A stretch of 64,000 nucleotides of DNA from Acidimicrobiaceae bacterium (GCA_013044385.1 JABEUN010000051.1:1-64000), one strand, 5' to 3'; positions 8,781-18,731 are shown, numbered from the stretch's first letter. Notes: a model not told the origin generated them from the sequence alone. Program-made: numbers and translations.

Positions 8781-9614
8781 CTACGGTGATACACACCATG
8801 ATGCCGGAGGCCTCGTGGTCGCAATTGGATCGGCGCACGAACCGGCCGAGTCCTGAAACCAGAGTTCTCCCAAAACCGGGTCTGTCAGCACCTCTCCAGG
8901 CATAAAAGCCCAAACCGGCTTATTCAAAGAGGAGAACTGAGTCAGCTGGCCAGTCGGACTGACTTCCTCTATCGAACAGGATCCCCCTTTTGGAGGCGAG
9001 AAGAGCCCGACGAAGGAGTAGCGAGCATAGGTCGGCAGCGCGAACACCGAACTTGTGAAGTAGGCACGAGCTTGACTGTTCACAGGGAAGAGCTTCAGCT
9101 TTGTAGGAAACAGGTAGCAGTCAGGAACTGATACTGTCCCGCCAGCCGAAAAGACGTTATCGAACGGAGCCTCCCATAACTGAGGAATCTGGATCTTCTG
9201 GAAGAAATCCCTCTGCGCGAACTTCTCAGCGAACTGCGTCCAGATCTGATCTCTGTAGAGGTCATCGGCCCACGTCTGCGCCTGCACCTGCGATACCTTC
9301 CCACCGGTCTCGTTGATGACTACGGGCGGCTTGGGGGCTGCTGAAAGAATCCAGTACGGCGGAGCGACGGAGAGGTTGTACTGCGCAAGTAGGTGCTGGC
9401 ATGAACTTGGTGTGCTCGACACACTGACTGGCTCGCCAATCTTCCCGCACGCCCGAGCGAAAGACGCCGGAAGCGATCCCAGCCCGTTCACATTGGCGAC
9501 CGGTGGCTTTGACAACGGCGCCGCAGTAGTTGCTGTGGCGGATCCCTGACTCGCTCCGCACCCAGCCAGAATAAATGACAGTAAAAGCCCGAACGGTGCA
9601 GCCCTAAATCTCAA
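8781..9614 (-). CDS. Secreted lipoprotein of unknown function between dnaE2 and imuB
   Basis: This 277-residue protein begins with a lipoprotein signal (FGLLLSFILAGCGASQGS; Cys about residue 19) and a Ser/Thr/Ala-rich tether. The mature part has several cysteines (FARACGKIGEP, SSCQHLL, VPDCYLFP, GGSCSIEEV, GSCADPI, SWCVSP) that could form disulfides outside the membrane. I do not recognise the family. It shares strand and neighbourhood with the mutasome genes but has no SOS box of its own, and is separated from imuB by about 250 bp containing a tandem repeat, so it may be unrelated to DNA damage. Confidence 0.8.
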   Translation of the reverse strand: MRFRAAPFGLLLSFILAGCGASQGSATATTAAPLSKPPVANVNGLGSLPASFARACGKIGEPVSVSSTPSSCQHLLAQYNLSVAPPYWILSAAPKPPVVINETGGKVSQVQAQTWADDLYRDQIWTQFAEKFAQRDFFQKIQIPQLWEAPFDNVFSAGGTVSVPDCYLFPTKLKLFPVNSQARAYFTSSVFALPTYARYSFVGLFSPPKGGSCSIEEVSPTGQLTQFSSLNKPVWAFMPGEVLTDPVLGELWFQDSAGSCADPIATTRPPASWCVSP

Positions 9615-9790
9615 CCTAAACCCCTGACAGAACCCTTTGAACTCACACAGTCCGCGCCTCGGACCCCGAGTCTACCCATTCGAATCAGTCATCAGGAGAA
9701 CTGAGGACCATCGGTGCTCGACGGTTCTGGGGGATCGGGGAGATCCGAAGAACAAAGTGGCCCACGTCGACTGCAACAGATTCTCACTCT

Positions 9791-9828
9791 ATAGAAGGAA
9801 GTTCTCTTCATAGAAGGAAGTTCTCTTC
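9791..9828. repeat. Two perfect tandem copies of a 19-bp repeat
   Basis: ATAGAAGGAAGTTCTCTTC occurs twice without spacer (9791-9809 and 9810-9828). Each copy contains a small GAAG-TTCT-CTTC hairpin (GGAAG/CTTCC in the second). The pair lies 39 bp beyond the imuB stop and about 180 bp upstream of the lipoprotein start. It could be a regulator-binding site, a processed imuB 3-prime end, or a chance duplication. Confidence 0.8.
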
Positions 9829-9866
9829 CAAAGTGGAGGGGTGTACTACCCACACCGAGGTCAAAC

Positions 9867-11489
9867 TCAGTCATAGATCGCCTCTAGGAACCAACGACCC
9901 GAATTCACTACGACCAGATAGGCACTGCCGTCATGAAGGAGCAGGAGCAGTCGCCCATAGCGCTGGCTCCTCTCATCGTCCCACCACCTCTGTTCCACGA
10001 GCCAAGGGCCAAGATGGCTCCTTACCAAGAAGCTTCCCTTGGGCGAATTCAGTTGAAATGGCACACCGTGAAGTTCGCCCCTTCCGGACAGAGAGATCAA
10101 GGATCCCGCCTGATCCAGTAGTTCTACAGCCGGACGATCCAGATAGACAGCCGCCGGCCTTGGATCTGCAATGCCTCCGGGCCACGGAGGATCTTGCGCG
10201 TCAACCGGCAACTTTCTGGATCCGATCAACCTCCGTCTGCCGGAACCTCTGGAACGGGCTGGCATCTTCCGACCGGCAGAGACCTCACCAACCGGCCGTT
10301 GCCATGGGAGAAAGTCAACCGTCTGGTCCGGCGATCTCGCTCCAACTGCCACCGGCACCACAAGCGACTCTGGACCAAGGATCGCCTCCGCACGAGCCAT
10401 AGCTCTCGTCATCCCCTCCGGGATGACCCCCGGAATACCGAGCAGGTCGAGCTGGGAACCATGGCTGGGAACGAACTCGATCAGATCTACCCTCCACCCG
10501 ACCACTCCGTCCCAACCAGACTCTTCCACCTCACAGTTCATCATCCCCTCCAACTGCCATCGAACCCTCTCGGCAAGAGATCTCTCGTCAAAACCCGAGA
10601 AGAGGGTCCAGGAGCGGGAGGAAGATGTCTTAGAGGTAATGGTCGTCACTTCGGCACTGGTCACAACCATCCCCCTGTCCAGGAGCTCTGTAACGGGAGC
10701 ACGAATCTCGGCAATTGCGGAGAACACCACCGGCTCCACCTCACGAATCGGCTGTTCGAAGGATGATTCGATCGACACCTTCCGGTCGGGTAGCTGCAGC
10801 AGGTCTGGAACCTCCTCCTCCCCCAGTGCCAGACGGTAGAGTGCAATCCCTTCCGATCCAAAGCGGGTTGAGATATCGGAAACCCTCATCGAGAGCAGGT
10901 TGGCGATGGACTTTATCCCAAGTTGAGGAAGAAGGGAGAGCATCTCGGAGTCCCCAAGAACCGAGACCGGCATAGCATCCATAAATTCTCTGGTGGCACC
11001 TGGCGGAACTATCAGGTTCATCCCGGCGGCCAGAGTAGCTGCGAAGTATCCATCCGCCGCACCACAGACGACGTCGGAGTCGGAGATTTCAACGCCATCG
11101 ACGACATCTGTCCCGGTGATCGCCTCCCTGATGGCTCTCACCAACTTCTCTTCAGAGCCAAAGTACCTGCCAACGGAGGACCAGTGCAGATACCCACTCC
11201 CGGCTGACACATAACGGAAGTAGGGTGACACCGAGGTCAGCGCCTGTTGCACTGGGAAGAACCGCCTGAGCTCCTGGATGGGATCCCTCTCCAGGAGTGC
11301 GATCGCGTGGGAGCGCCCCCTAGCCGATCGGGTGGACATCCCTATCCTTATTCCGATCTCGAAGGCCGATCGAGACAGCCCAACCACCTTCCGATCGGCA
11401 ACAACGGCGGCCTCAAGACCACTATCACTGGTCCAACCGCGACTTATAGCCGACCAGTTCGGAATGGCAAAGTGGACGACTCTCGGCAT
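9867..11489 (-). CDS. imuB: ImuB, inactive Y-family polymerase subunit of the mutasome
   Basis: Adaptor of the ImuA-ImuB-DnaE2 translesion complex. The Y-family fold is recognisable, but the N-terminal site reads FAIPNWSAIS and the palm region LTSVSPYFRYV, so the carboxylates of active Y-family enzymes are missing, as in mycobacterial ImuB. The C-terminal family blocks are present: WPGGIADPRPAAVYLDRPAV and GPWLVEQRWWDDER ... YLVVVNSGRWFLEAIYD. At 540 residues it is family-sized. It starts 14 bp after imuA and is presumably co-transcribed from the SOS promoter upstream of imuA. Confidence 0.92.
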   Translation of the reverse strand: MPRVVHFAIPNWSAISRGWTSDSGLEAAVVADRKVVGLSRSAFEIGIRIGMSTRSARGRSHAIALLERDPIQELRRFFPVQQALTSVSPYFRYVSAGSGYLHWSSVGRYFGSEEKLVRAIREAITGTDVVDGVEISDSDVVCGAADGYFAATLAAGMNLIVPPGATREFMDAMPVSVLGDSEMLSLLPQLGIKSIANLLSMRVSDISTRFGSEGIALYRLALGEEEVPDLLQLPDRKVSIESSFEQPIREVEPVVFSAIAEIRAPVTELLDRGMVVTSAEVTTITSKTSSSRSWTLFSGFDERSLAERVRWQLEGMMNCEVEESGWDGVVGWRVDLIEFVPSHGSQLDLLGIPGVIPEGMTRAMARAEAILGPESLVVPVAVGARSPDQTVDFLPWQRPVGEVSAGRKMPARSRGSGRRRLIGSRKLPVDAQDPPWPGGIADPRPAAVYLDRPAVELLDQAGSLISLSGRGELHGVPFQLNSPKGSFLVRSHLGPWLVEQRWWDDERSQRYGRLLLLLHDGSAYLVVVNSGRWFLEAIYD

Positions 11490-11503
11490 CAGGAGGCAAG
11501 ACC

Positions 11504-12184
11504 TTAGGGGACAGCGTAGCCGGCAAGCATCTCCACCGGAAATGACTGTCGATCTGCAGTGATCACCCTGAGCATCGGTCTAGAGATTATTCCCGAATCC
11601 AGAGTTCCACCCAACGACCAAGCTGGCCCCTCAACCAGAAATCTCAGATCCGCCTTGACCATACTGTTTGTGGGCAGTGAGGTCGAATTCGGTGGGAGCC
11701 TGTCCAGCACGAGCAGGGTCGACCTCTTCTGCCGGGCTCTTGAGGAGAGTCGCGATGCAGCGACAGAGGCGACGTCGTGGTCAACCACCACCACCTGATA
11801 GCCATCTGTCAACGCAAACGCCGCTCTGGCAAGAGCGCTGCGGTCGAACCTACGCCTCGGATCAGTCATCACGACCCCGCTCAGATCTACCCCCAGAGAT
11901 CTTGCAGCCGAGAGGCTGTAGTCAGGAATACCGAGGATGGCCACACCTAGGCCAGCGGCTGATGGTCCAACCAACAGCATCGACAGCAAGCTGTACGTTC
12001 CGGATCCAATACGGCCGGAGATTACCACCGTGCTACCCCTCCTGATCGTCGAGACTGGCAGAACAACACGTGCCTCTTCGGAGATCGGCAGCCCCAAATC
12101 TGAAGCAAGCGTCAAGGGGGAGACCATATAGGACAACACCCCCATATCCACTACCCGACCTGCAACTCCCCGAGACTCACCCAT
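11504..12184 (-). CDS. imuA: ImuA-like RecA-fold protein of the mutasome
   Basis: Small RecA/SulA-like partner of ImuB, 226 residues. Position directly before imuB and behind a perfect SOS box is the main evidence. The expected P-loop region reads SGRIGSGTYS (residues 56-65), which lacks the Walker A lysine and so probably does not hydrolyse ATP in the usual way. Other RecA-fold-like strands are QVVVVDHDVASV and STLLVLDRLPP. ATG start at 12182-12184; SOS box 31 bp upstream. Actinobacterial ImuA' proteins are very divergent, so the call rests mostly on context. Confidence 0.8.
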   Translation of the reverse strand: MGESRGVAGRVVDMGVLSYMVSPLTLASDLGLPISEEARVVLPVSTIRRGSTVVISGRIGSGTYSLLSMLLVGPSAAGLGVAILGIPDYSLSAARSLGVDLSGVVMTDPRRRFDRSALARAAFALTDGYQVVVVDHDVASVAASRLSSRARQKRSTLLVLDRLPPNSTSLPTNSMVKADLRFLVEGPAWSLGGTLDSGIISRPMLRVITADRQSFPVEMLAGYAVP

Positions 12185-12214
12185 GAGGGTATTCTACCCA
12201 CCTCCTACTCGTAT

Positions 12215-12230
12215 TCGAACATATGTTCGA
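12215..12230 (-). promoter_or_regulatory. LexA-binding SOS box upstream of imuA-imuB
   Basis: Perfect 16-bp palindrome TCGAACATATGTTCGA, identical to the dnaE2 box, ending about 30 bp before the imuA start. It lies in the 249-bp gap between imuA and the divergent chemoreceptor gene, about 200 bp from the latter, so its target is most likely imuAB. Confidence 0.93.
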
Positions 12231-12433
12231 GAAAGAGCAGGAGGTGGGTATCTCAGAATGAAACCCGAAACCGTCACCCATCTCGAACAGATACCCGATT
12301 GAAAATTTGAGCAGATGGCAAATTTGATGCCAGAACAACTACAGAGGGTGACAGAACTCGTCGAAGAGAAAAACACTGATGCACAGGTGGAGAAGTGGGG
12401 CCATAGGACGGCACATCACTCAAGGAGCAGTAG

Positions 12434-14128
12434 ATGGAAATCAAAAATCTGAAAATCTCACAGAGGCTGGCCCTCGGGTTTGGGATTATCAGCCTGTTAC
12501 TCGTGGCTACGACGGCCTTAGGGGTGACATCGGCGGCCTCAATCCAGACACGCCTAAATAGCGTCCGTCAGGCCGAGCATACATCAAACCTGACCCTGAC
12601 CGCGGTTGGAGATGCTACCGCAATCGCCTTGGCGGAGAACTCAGTAGCATATGACTACTCATCGCACTCCTCCCCAACCGGGGATCTCCAGGGCCTTAGC
12701 CAGGCCATAGCTGCATTCACGAAGGACCTCAACTCCCTCAAATCGAGTATCACCACAGGTCCGAACAAGGCGCTGTTGGATCAAGCTCAGGCCGGCTTCA
12801 CCACCTACCAGTCGATGTCCAACCAGGCCAACAGCGACTTGGTACAAAACACGGCAAAGTCGGTACAGGCAGCTGCTCAATTGATCGGACAGCTCTCCTT
12901 CGGAACCATGGCCAAGCCCCTAACTACCCTTTCCGAAAATTTCGCCCAAGTCTCCCAGCATGAGAAAGCTCTGGCCAGCTCTAATGCAAACCAAGCTAAA
13001 ACTCTGGAACTTCTACTAGGACTTCTTGCAATCATCTTGTCAGTTGCAATCTCCCTAATGACAACGCGCAAGATCGTAAGGCCACTTCAGACCGGCGTGC
13101 GGGTGATGAAGAAGGTATCACAAAGGGACTTCACCGAAAGACTTGAGATAGCCGGAACAGACGAGATCTCAGAGCTATCAGCCTCGATAAATGAGATGCT
13201 CGAAAACGTGTCGTCTGTCTTGTACTCGATTGCCGACAACTCCAAAGCACTCGGATCAACCGCATCAGAGCTGGCAGCTACGTCCACCGGCCTCTCCAAA
13301 ACCGCCGAGGAGACATACTCTGAGGCATCGACCGCATCCGCAGCAGCGGAGGAGATCAGCGTCTCCGTAGCATCAGTTGCCACAGGAACCGACCAGATGA
13401 GGAGTTCCATTCAAGCAATCGCGCACAGCGCAGAGGAGGCCTCCAAGGTTGCAGACGAAGCAGTGCTGCAGGCCAACACGACCACCGAAGCGGTCTCCCG
13501 ACTGGGTGTTAGCTCGGCTGAGATAGGTGAGGTCGTCAGAGTCATCACATCGATCGCCAAGCAGACGAACCTGCTTGCTCTGAATGCGACCATCGAGGCA
13601 GCACGAGCGGGTGAGGCCGGAAAGGGCTTCGCCGTGGTCGCGAACGAAGTCAAGGACCTTGCAAAAGACACAGCTGATGCAACCGACGAAATTGCAAGGA
13701 AGATCGAAGCTATCCAGGACAACACCGAGTCAGCCGTCCATGCGATAGGTCAGATCACCGAAATCATCGCCCGGATCGCAGAACTCCAGCAGTCGATCGC
13801 ATCGGCGGTCACCGAACAGTCTGACGTAGCCAGAATCGTCTCGCAGTCGATCACCGAGGCGGCCTCTGGATCCAGTGAGATCGCACGAAGCATCGCTGGT
13901 GTCGCCACCGCCGCCGACGCCACCACCAGAGGATCTGCCACGGCACAGAAGGCATCAGCTTCACTAGAAGAGATGTCAAATGAGCTGAAGCGCCTAGCGG
14001 AGACCTTCAAACTGCGCAAGGACGATACCACTTCGTCATACCGCACCAGCTCCAACTCTGCCGACAACCGATTCAAGCCAAACTCGGGCCGCAGGGAGAG
14101 CACCACCGAGAAGAGCAACGTCAGCTAG
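12434..14128 (+). CDS. Methyl-accepting chemotaxis protein
   Basis: Membrane receptor that would signal to a CheA/CheW array. Order: short cytosolic N terminus, TM1 about residues 14-36 ([19 protein letters not shown]), extracytoplasmic helical sensor of about 150 residues (four-helix-bundle type), TM2 about 188-208 ([19 protein letters not shown]), HAMP, then a long coiled signalling domain with the hairpin tip [26 protein letters not shown] lies before the ATG. No other chemotaxis or flagellar gene is in the window, so its pathway is elsewhere. It is divergent from the SOS operon. Confidence 0.93.
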   Translation: MEIKNLKISQRLALGFGIISLLLVATTALGVTSAASIQTRLNSVRQAEHTSNLTLTAVGDATAIALAENSVAYDYSSHSSPTGDLQGLSQAIAAFTKDLNSLKSSITTGPNKALLDQAQAGFTTYQSMSNQANSDLVQNTAKSVQAAAQLIGQLSFGTMAKPLTTLSENFAQVSQHEKALASSNANQAKTLELLLGLLAIILSVAISLMTTRKIVRPLQTGVRVMKKVSQRDFTERLEIAGTDEISELSASINEMLENVSSVLYSIADNSKALGSTASELAATSTGLSKTAEETYSEASTASAAAEEISVSVASVATGTDQMRSSIQAIAHSAEEASKVADEAVLQANTTTEAVSRLGVSSAEIGEVVRVITSIAKQTNLLALNATIEAARAGEAGKGFAVVANEVKDLAKDTADATDEIARKIEAIQDNTESAVHAIGQITEIIARIAELQQSIASAVTEQSDVARIVSQSITEAASGSSEIARSIAGVATAADATTRGSATAQKASASLEEMSNELKRLAETFKLRKDDTTSSYRTSSNSADNRFKPNSGRRESTTEKSNVS

Positions 14129-14143
14129 ATAGAAACAGTACTT

Positions 14144-14179
14144 GGAACCCCGGGGCCCATTGGTGGCGTCCGGGGTTCC
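14144..14179 (+). terminator. Hairpin after the chemoreceptor gene
   Basis: GGAACCCCGG (14144-14153) and CCGGGGTTCC (14170-14179) make a perfect 10-bp GC-rich stem with a 16-base loop, 15 bp beyond the stop codon. There is no strong T-run afterwards, so termination strength is uncertain. Confidence 0.6.
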
Positions 14180-15089
14180 TCGCGCCTATGCAAACTTCGC
14201 GCGCGGACTCCAAATGGCTTCGGCCATTCACATGCGTTGCCAGGCCGCGAACCCAACAAGGACTACCTTTTCCTAAACCCAAAAGCTCCGTACAATGGCG
14301 ACCCACGCGACGTGGATCCTTTCCAGGAGCGAGGCACTTCTCAGTGGCATCGAGAATGGTCGCACAAAGTCGTCAATCTAGGTCAAGTGATCCGCCGGTC
14401 CAACGGATGAGTTCGCCCCTTGACGGTAGGTCGGTCATCCAGGTATGGAAGCCGTGGTCGTTACACACTTTATGCAAGATGACATGGAGGAGTCTCATCA
14501 CCACCTCGACTGGGTCTTCATAAAACGACGGCTTGCTACCTCGACCAAGTACCACCTTTCAGTAGCAGTCGAGTCCGTTTTATTCGAACAGCCATACCAA
14601 CATCTGCACCTATTTACGATTCACACACATTGATTGGGCAATCTCCTTTTCCACAACACCCCCAACCGCTAACAACCGAACTCGACGATGCTGGACCGCT
14701 AAATCCAGAACTGCACAGCAGTAGCGAGCCTCTCAAGCCGAGACGCAAGAACTTGGCAATCGACAGGGCTGCAAAACATCAGTGCGGACCATGCAGTAGC
14801 TCCATCCCACTCGGTAATTTCCATTACGGACGGCGTTGACAGCAGTTTGCACATTTGGCCGGCAAGCAACTGGTTTAGATAGTTTGACCGCTAAAGAAGG
14901 CGGCGGTCTCGACAAAGCGTTATCCCGCGTTATCCCGGTAGTGAGAATACAGCAGTCGCAACCACGTAGGCATATGAAGTCTGCCAAAGCCGCTTTCGGA
15001 GGCTAATAGGACCGGTTCGTCGATCCCATCAGCACCACCAGAAGGTGCTTGATTGCTGGCATGAAAGCGTCAGCTATAGCAGACGCCGC
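14180..15089. other. Gene-free stretch of about 0.9 kb
   Basis: I see no convincing gene here. Short open frames on both strands lack ribosome sites and have unlikely composition (runs of His, Ser, Arg). Small-scale structure: a tandem copy of the 10-mer GCGTTATCCC (14917-14926 and 14927-14936) and a 6-bp hairpin AGCACC/GGTGCT (15031-15036 and 15044-15049) just beyond the ABC exporter stop, which may help end that transcript. A decayed gene or an unrecognised RNA cannot be excluded. Confidence 0.5.
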
Positions 15090-18000
15090 TCACACAGCCC
15101 GATCAACTTCCGATAGCCCCCACAGTCGTGCATAAGGTCCGTCCGCCGCAAGCAGTTCAAAGTGGCCGCCCATCTCGACAGTCCTACCCCCATGAACAAC
15201 GACAATCAAGTCTGATGACGCAGCGGTAGCGAGCCGATGCGCGATGATCAGCGTTGTCCTTCCTGAACTCAGCTTCTCGAGTGCCTCCTGCACCATCGCT
15301 TCGGCGGCTAGGTCAAGGCTAGAACTGGCTTCGTCCATCACCAGCACCCGAGGCGCCGCCAGATAGAGGCGGGCGAGTACCACCAGCTGTCGCTGGCCCA
15401 AAGACAGACCTTGGCCCCTCTCACCCAGTTCGGTCTCGATACCGTCAGTAAGTTTGGAAGCAAATTCGAGCACGCCGACCTGCCTGCACGCCTCCATCAC
15501 CTCGTCGTCGGAGGCATCCGGTCTTGCGAAGGAAACGTTGCGGGAAATCGACCCTGCAAAAAGAAATGGCTCCTGAGGTAGATAGCCCACCTGCCCCCTT
15601 AGCCAACCCAGGTCGTAATCGCGAAGGTCTACACCATCCAATTCTACCGAACCATCGTTTGGATCGTAGAAGCGGGCAAGCAACTTTGCGATCGTTGACT
15701 TACCGGCCCCGGTTTCACCAACAAGTGCAATGCGGCTCCCCGCCGGAATGTCAAGGTCCAGATTCTGAAGTGCCGGTTCGGCCGAACCTGGATAACGAAA
15801 CGAGACCGATCGAAACCTGATTCGACCGACCGCTTGCCTCCTAGGTAACTCTGGCTCAACAGCTTGAGGTACGTTCGTGGATATTGACATCAGACGTGAA
15901 ATCTGTTTCGAAGCCACTCTGACCTGCTGGACCTGGTCAAAAGTCTGCGAAAGCTGCTGGATCGGAGCGAAGATTCGGCCCACATAGAGGACGAATGCCA
16001 ACACCGTACCAATGGTCAAAGCGCCGCTCAAAACTAGACCCCTGCCGACTCCAAGAACAATTGCAGCAGCCAGATCCGACAAGAACCCGACAAAGGGGAA
16101 GTACGCAGCTACGAGTCTCTGCGCACCCATGCGCGCATCACGGTACTCAGCTGAGACGCTCCTAAACGTCGAGGACTTGGCATCTTCTCTCCTGAAGCTC
16201 TGGGTCACCTTCAATCCGGCGACCCCCTCTTGGAAGTTCGCATTTACTACTGCTATCTTTTCCCTTGCGCGTTCGTATGCTCTGGCCGAATAGCGCTGGA
16301 AGAGGTAGGTCGCCAACAGGAGAATCGGCATTGTCGCCAGCGCACCAAGTGTGAGCTGTGGGCTGAGTCCAAGCAGAATCACAAGTACTCCTAGGAACGA
16401 GACCAGGCTTACTAGTGCTCCCACCAAGCCAGTCTGCATCAGTTCCGAAAAGGCATCGACGTCGGATGTCATCCTGGTCATAATGCGACCAGCCATCTCG
16501 GATTCGTAATAGTCCATTCCAAGAAACATCATGCGCTCGAAAATCCTGCTCCGAAGTTGGTAGAGAAAGCGCTCCGACGTTCTGCCTGTCACGATTCCCT
16601 CTCTCCAGACCACAAGTGTGTCGACAAGGGCTACCAGACCCATAGCCAAACCTCCGAAAAGGATGAGGCTCAACTCCTTGTGTTGGATCCCCCCGTCAAT
16701 ACTTGACCGCAGGATCAAGGGACCAGCTAGACCTAGCACTGCGTCCATCCCGATTAGAAGGGCACCCATAGACAATCCTCGTCTCACCGATCGGAGGCCG
16801 GACAAGAACGAATAGTTGACGGGTTTAGCAACATTAAAGGCCCCAAGATCCATCTGCGGTACCTCGGTGGCAGGCGGAAGCCTATTCAAGGCCTCCATCA
16901 GAGATTTGGTCGGGGCTAGCAGCGAGCCACTTGGGCCCATCCCGCGTGTCCTGGGGATCGCTGTAGCCCGATCGGCAAAGGACTTCTGCCCACTTGCAAT
17001 TTGTATGGGTAAGCTCTCCGCACTTACTGTTTCTTCGACCTCAGAGAGCATGTCTGTCTTCCCTCCAATGAGGGTTCTGTAGAGGGAACATCTCGACGAC
17101 AACTCTTGATGGGTACCTTGATCGACTATCCTCCCGCCGTCAAGAACCACAATTCTCGAAGCAAGTGTGAGGGTAGATCTCCTATGGGCGATAAGGATGA
17201 GGGTCTTGGTCCGTCCGAATTGCGCCAGGGCCGAGTGAATTTCGGCCTCCGTCTCTGCATCGACTGCAGATGTAGCATCGTCAAGGATAAGGACGTCGGG
17301 CGAGGAAAGCAGCGCCCTAGCCAATGCCACCCTCTGCCTCTGCCCACCCGACAGGCTCAGGCCCCTCTCCCCAACCACCGTCTGGTATCCGTCACGAAAC
17401 TCTGAGATGAACTTGTCGGCTCCCGCCGCAACTGCTGCCCTTCGCACAAGTTCGAAATCGACCTCGGGATCCGACATGGCGATGTTTCGGAAGATGGTAT
17501 CCGAAAATAGGAAACTCTCCTCGAAGACGACCCCGACGGTCGACCTTAGGCTTGCAAGGGACATCTCCCTGATGTCGATTCCGTCGATGGAAATGCGGCC
17601 AGAACTGACGTCATAGAATCGAGGCAGAAGGAGCGCAAGGGTCGACTTTCCGGATCCGGACCGTCCTGCTATGGCTACCGTTTCATTCGATCCAATTTCG
17701 AGATCCATCTCCTCTACAATGCTTTCACCCTTTCGGTATCCAAAGCTCACGCCCTCAAGGCTTACCTGTCCTCTCCTCGCCCAATCTACGATAGGCATCT
17801 CAGGTTCCACCACCAGTGGGTTAGCATCCAGCAGGTCAAAGATTCTCTCTGCTCCAGCTCGCGCCTGCTCGGATACCGTCACCAAAGTTGCCATCTGCCT
17901 GACCGGGTCGGACAGCGCGGCAACGTAACTCGAGAAGAGTAAGAAGGATCCCAGGGATAGCTTGTGGTCGTAGGCCGCTAGTCCACCGAGTCCGATTATG

Positions 18001-18731
18001 AACGCCTGCGCGACAAGTGGAACACCTTGGAGTACTGCCTGGAGCTTGGACTGGATCTTGATAGTCCTCACTCGGGAGGAGAAGAGTCGAGCTGCTCGGT
18101 CCCGCAATTCGCTGACCATCTGGCTCTCCTGCGAGAAACCCTTTACGATTCGGATTCCGGTTACCGCCTCCTCGACGGTGACGGTGACCTCACCTTCTCT
18201 CTGTTGTGAATCCCAGCTGGCTGGAAACACTTTGGAACGGAGACGAATAGAGATAAACAGCAGAGTCGGCAGAGTTGCCGTCACCAGCAGCGCAAGTGGC
18301 CAGTAAACAAAAAACATTACGACGACCGAGATGATCGTCATGAGTAGATTCCCCATCAAGATGGGCAAGAAGGAGAGGAGGCCCTGGATGATACCGACAT
18401 CCGAGTTTGCCCTCGAGACCAATTGACCAGTCTGCAATTCGTCTTGTCTTGCGAAATCGAGTCTTTGCAGGTGCTCGAATATGTCGGTCCTAAGTCTGTA
18501 CTGTGTAGCGAAAGCGAGCCTCCCTCCGCAGTACCTTCGCACAAACCCAGCACCAAAAGTGGTTGTACCCATGAGCACAAGAAGAATTAGCAACGGGACC
18601 ACCGACTCTGAGTGCTTGACAATGGTGTTGTCGACGATTGCCCTCTCCACAATCGGAACGGCAGCAAGTACCGACATCCCTGCCAGGGACGCACCAAAGG
18701 CGAGCGTAAAGCCGAGCCTGTCTTCGAGCAC
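15090..18731 (-). CDS. Fused double ABC exporter (two TMD-NBD halves in one chain)
   Basis: ATP-driven exporter of lipid, drug or peptide type. Two half-transporters lie in one 1213-residue chain. First half: six-helix membrane domain, Walker A GRSGSGKST near residue 355, signature LSGGQRQRVALARAL, Walker B VLILDDATSAVD, H-loop LIAHRRST. A linker of about 60 residues follows, then a second membrane domain and NBD: Walker A GETGAGKST near 980, altered signature LSLGQRQLVVLARLY, Walker B VLVMDEASSSLD, H-loop IIAHRLAT. The first NBD has DD where the catalytic glutamate normally sits, so the two ATP sites are asymmetric. The GTG start is uncertain: the frame continues upstream with plausible sequence (KQGWIRRLARV) but no usual start codon. 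Substrate unknown. Confidence 0.9.
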   Translation of the reverse strand: MLEDRLGFTLAFGASLAGMSVLAAVPIVERAIVDNTIVKHSESVVPLLILLVLMGTTTFGAGFVRRYCGGRLAFATQYRLRTDIFEHLQRLDFARQDELQTGQLVSRANSDVGIIQGLLSFLPILMGNLLMTIISVVVMFFVYWPLALLVTATLPTLLFISIRLRSKVFPASWDSQQREGEVTVTVEEAVTGIRIVKGFSQESQMVSELRDRAARLFSSRVRTIKIQSKLQAVLQGVPLVAQAFIIGLGGLAAYDHKLSLGSFLLFSSYVAALSDPVRQMATLVTVSEQARAGAERIFDLLDANPLVVEPEMPIVDWARRGQVSLEGVSFGYRKGESIVEEMDLEIGSNETVAIAGRSGSGKSTLALLLPRFYDVSSGRISIDGIDIREMSLASLRSTVGVVFEESFLFSDTIFRNIAMSDPEVDFELVRRAAVAAGADKFISEFRDGYQTVVGERGLSLSGGQRQRVALARALLSSPDVLILDDATSAVDAETEAEIHSALAQFGRTKTLILIAHRRSTLTLASRIVVLDGGRIVDQGTHQELSSRCSLYRTLIGGKTDMLSEVEETVSAESLPIQIASGQKSFADRATAIPRTRGMGPSGSLLAPTKSLMEALNRLPPATEVPQMDLGAFNVAKPVNYSFLSGLRSVRRGLSMGALLIGMDAVLGLAGPLILRSSIDGGIQHKELSLILFGGLAMGLVALVDTLVVWREGIVTGRTSERFLYQLRSRIFERMMFLGMDYYESEMAGRIMTRMTSDVDAFSELMQTGLVGALVSLVSFLGVLVILLGLSPQLTLGALATMPILLLATYLFQRYSARAYERAREKIAVVNANFQEGVAGLKVTQSFRREDAKSSTFRSVSAEYRDARMGAQRLVAAYFPFVGFLSDLAAAIVLGVGRGLVLSGALTIGTVLAFVLYVGRIFAPIQQLSQTFDQVQQVRVASKQISRLMSISTNVPQAVEPELPRRQAVGRIRFRSVSFRYPGSAEPALQNLDLDIPAGSRIALVGETGAGKSTIAKLLARFYDPNDGSVELDGVDLRDYDLGWLRGQVGYLPQEPFLFAGSISRNVSFARPDASDDEVMEACRQVGVLEFASKLTDGIETELGERGQGLSLGQRQLVVLARLYLAAPRVLVMDEASSSLDLAAEAMVQEALEKLSSGRTTLIIAHRLATAASSDLIVVVHGGRTVEMGGHFELLAADGPYARLWGLSEVDRAV

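Noticed and set aside
9833-11562. Plus-strand frames opposite imuB up to 222 codons
   Set aside because: imuB is clear by its C-terminal family blocks; the opposite frames are shadows.
12877-14118. Long minus-strand open frames opposite the chemoreceptor
   Set aside because: They are antisense shadows of the repetitive Ala/Glu/Ser-rich signalling helix; no ribosome sites and no protein-like composition.
14188-14523. 111-codon plus-strand frame after the chemoreceptor
   Set aside because: No ribosome site, unlikely composition, and it overlaps other equally weak frames.
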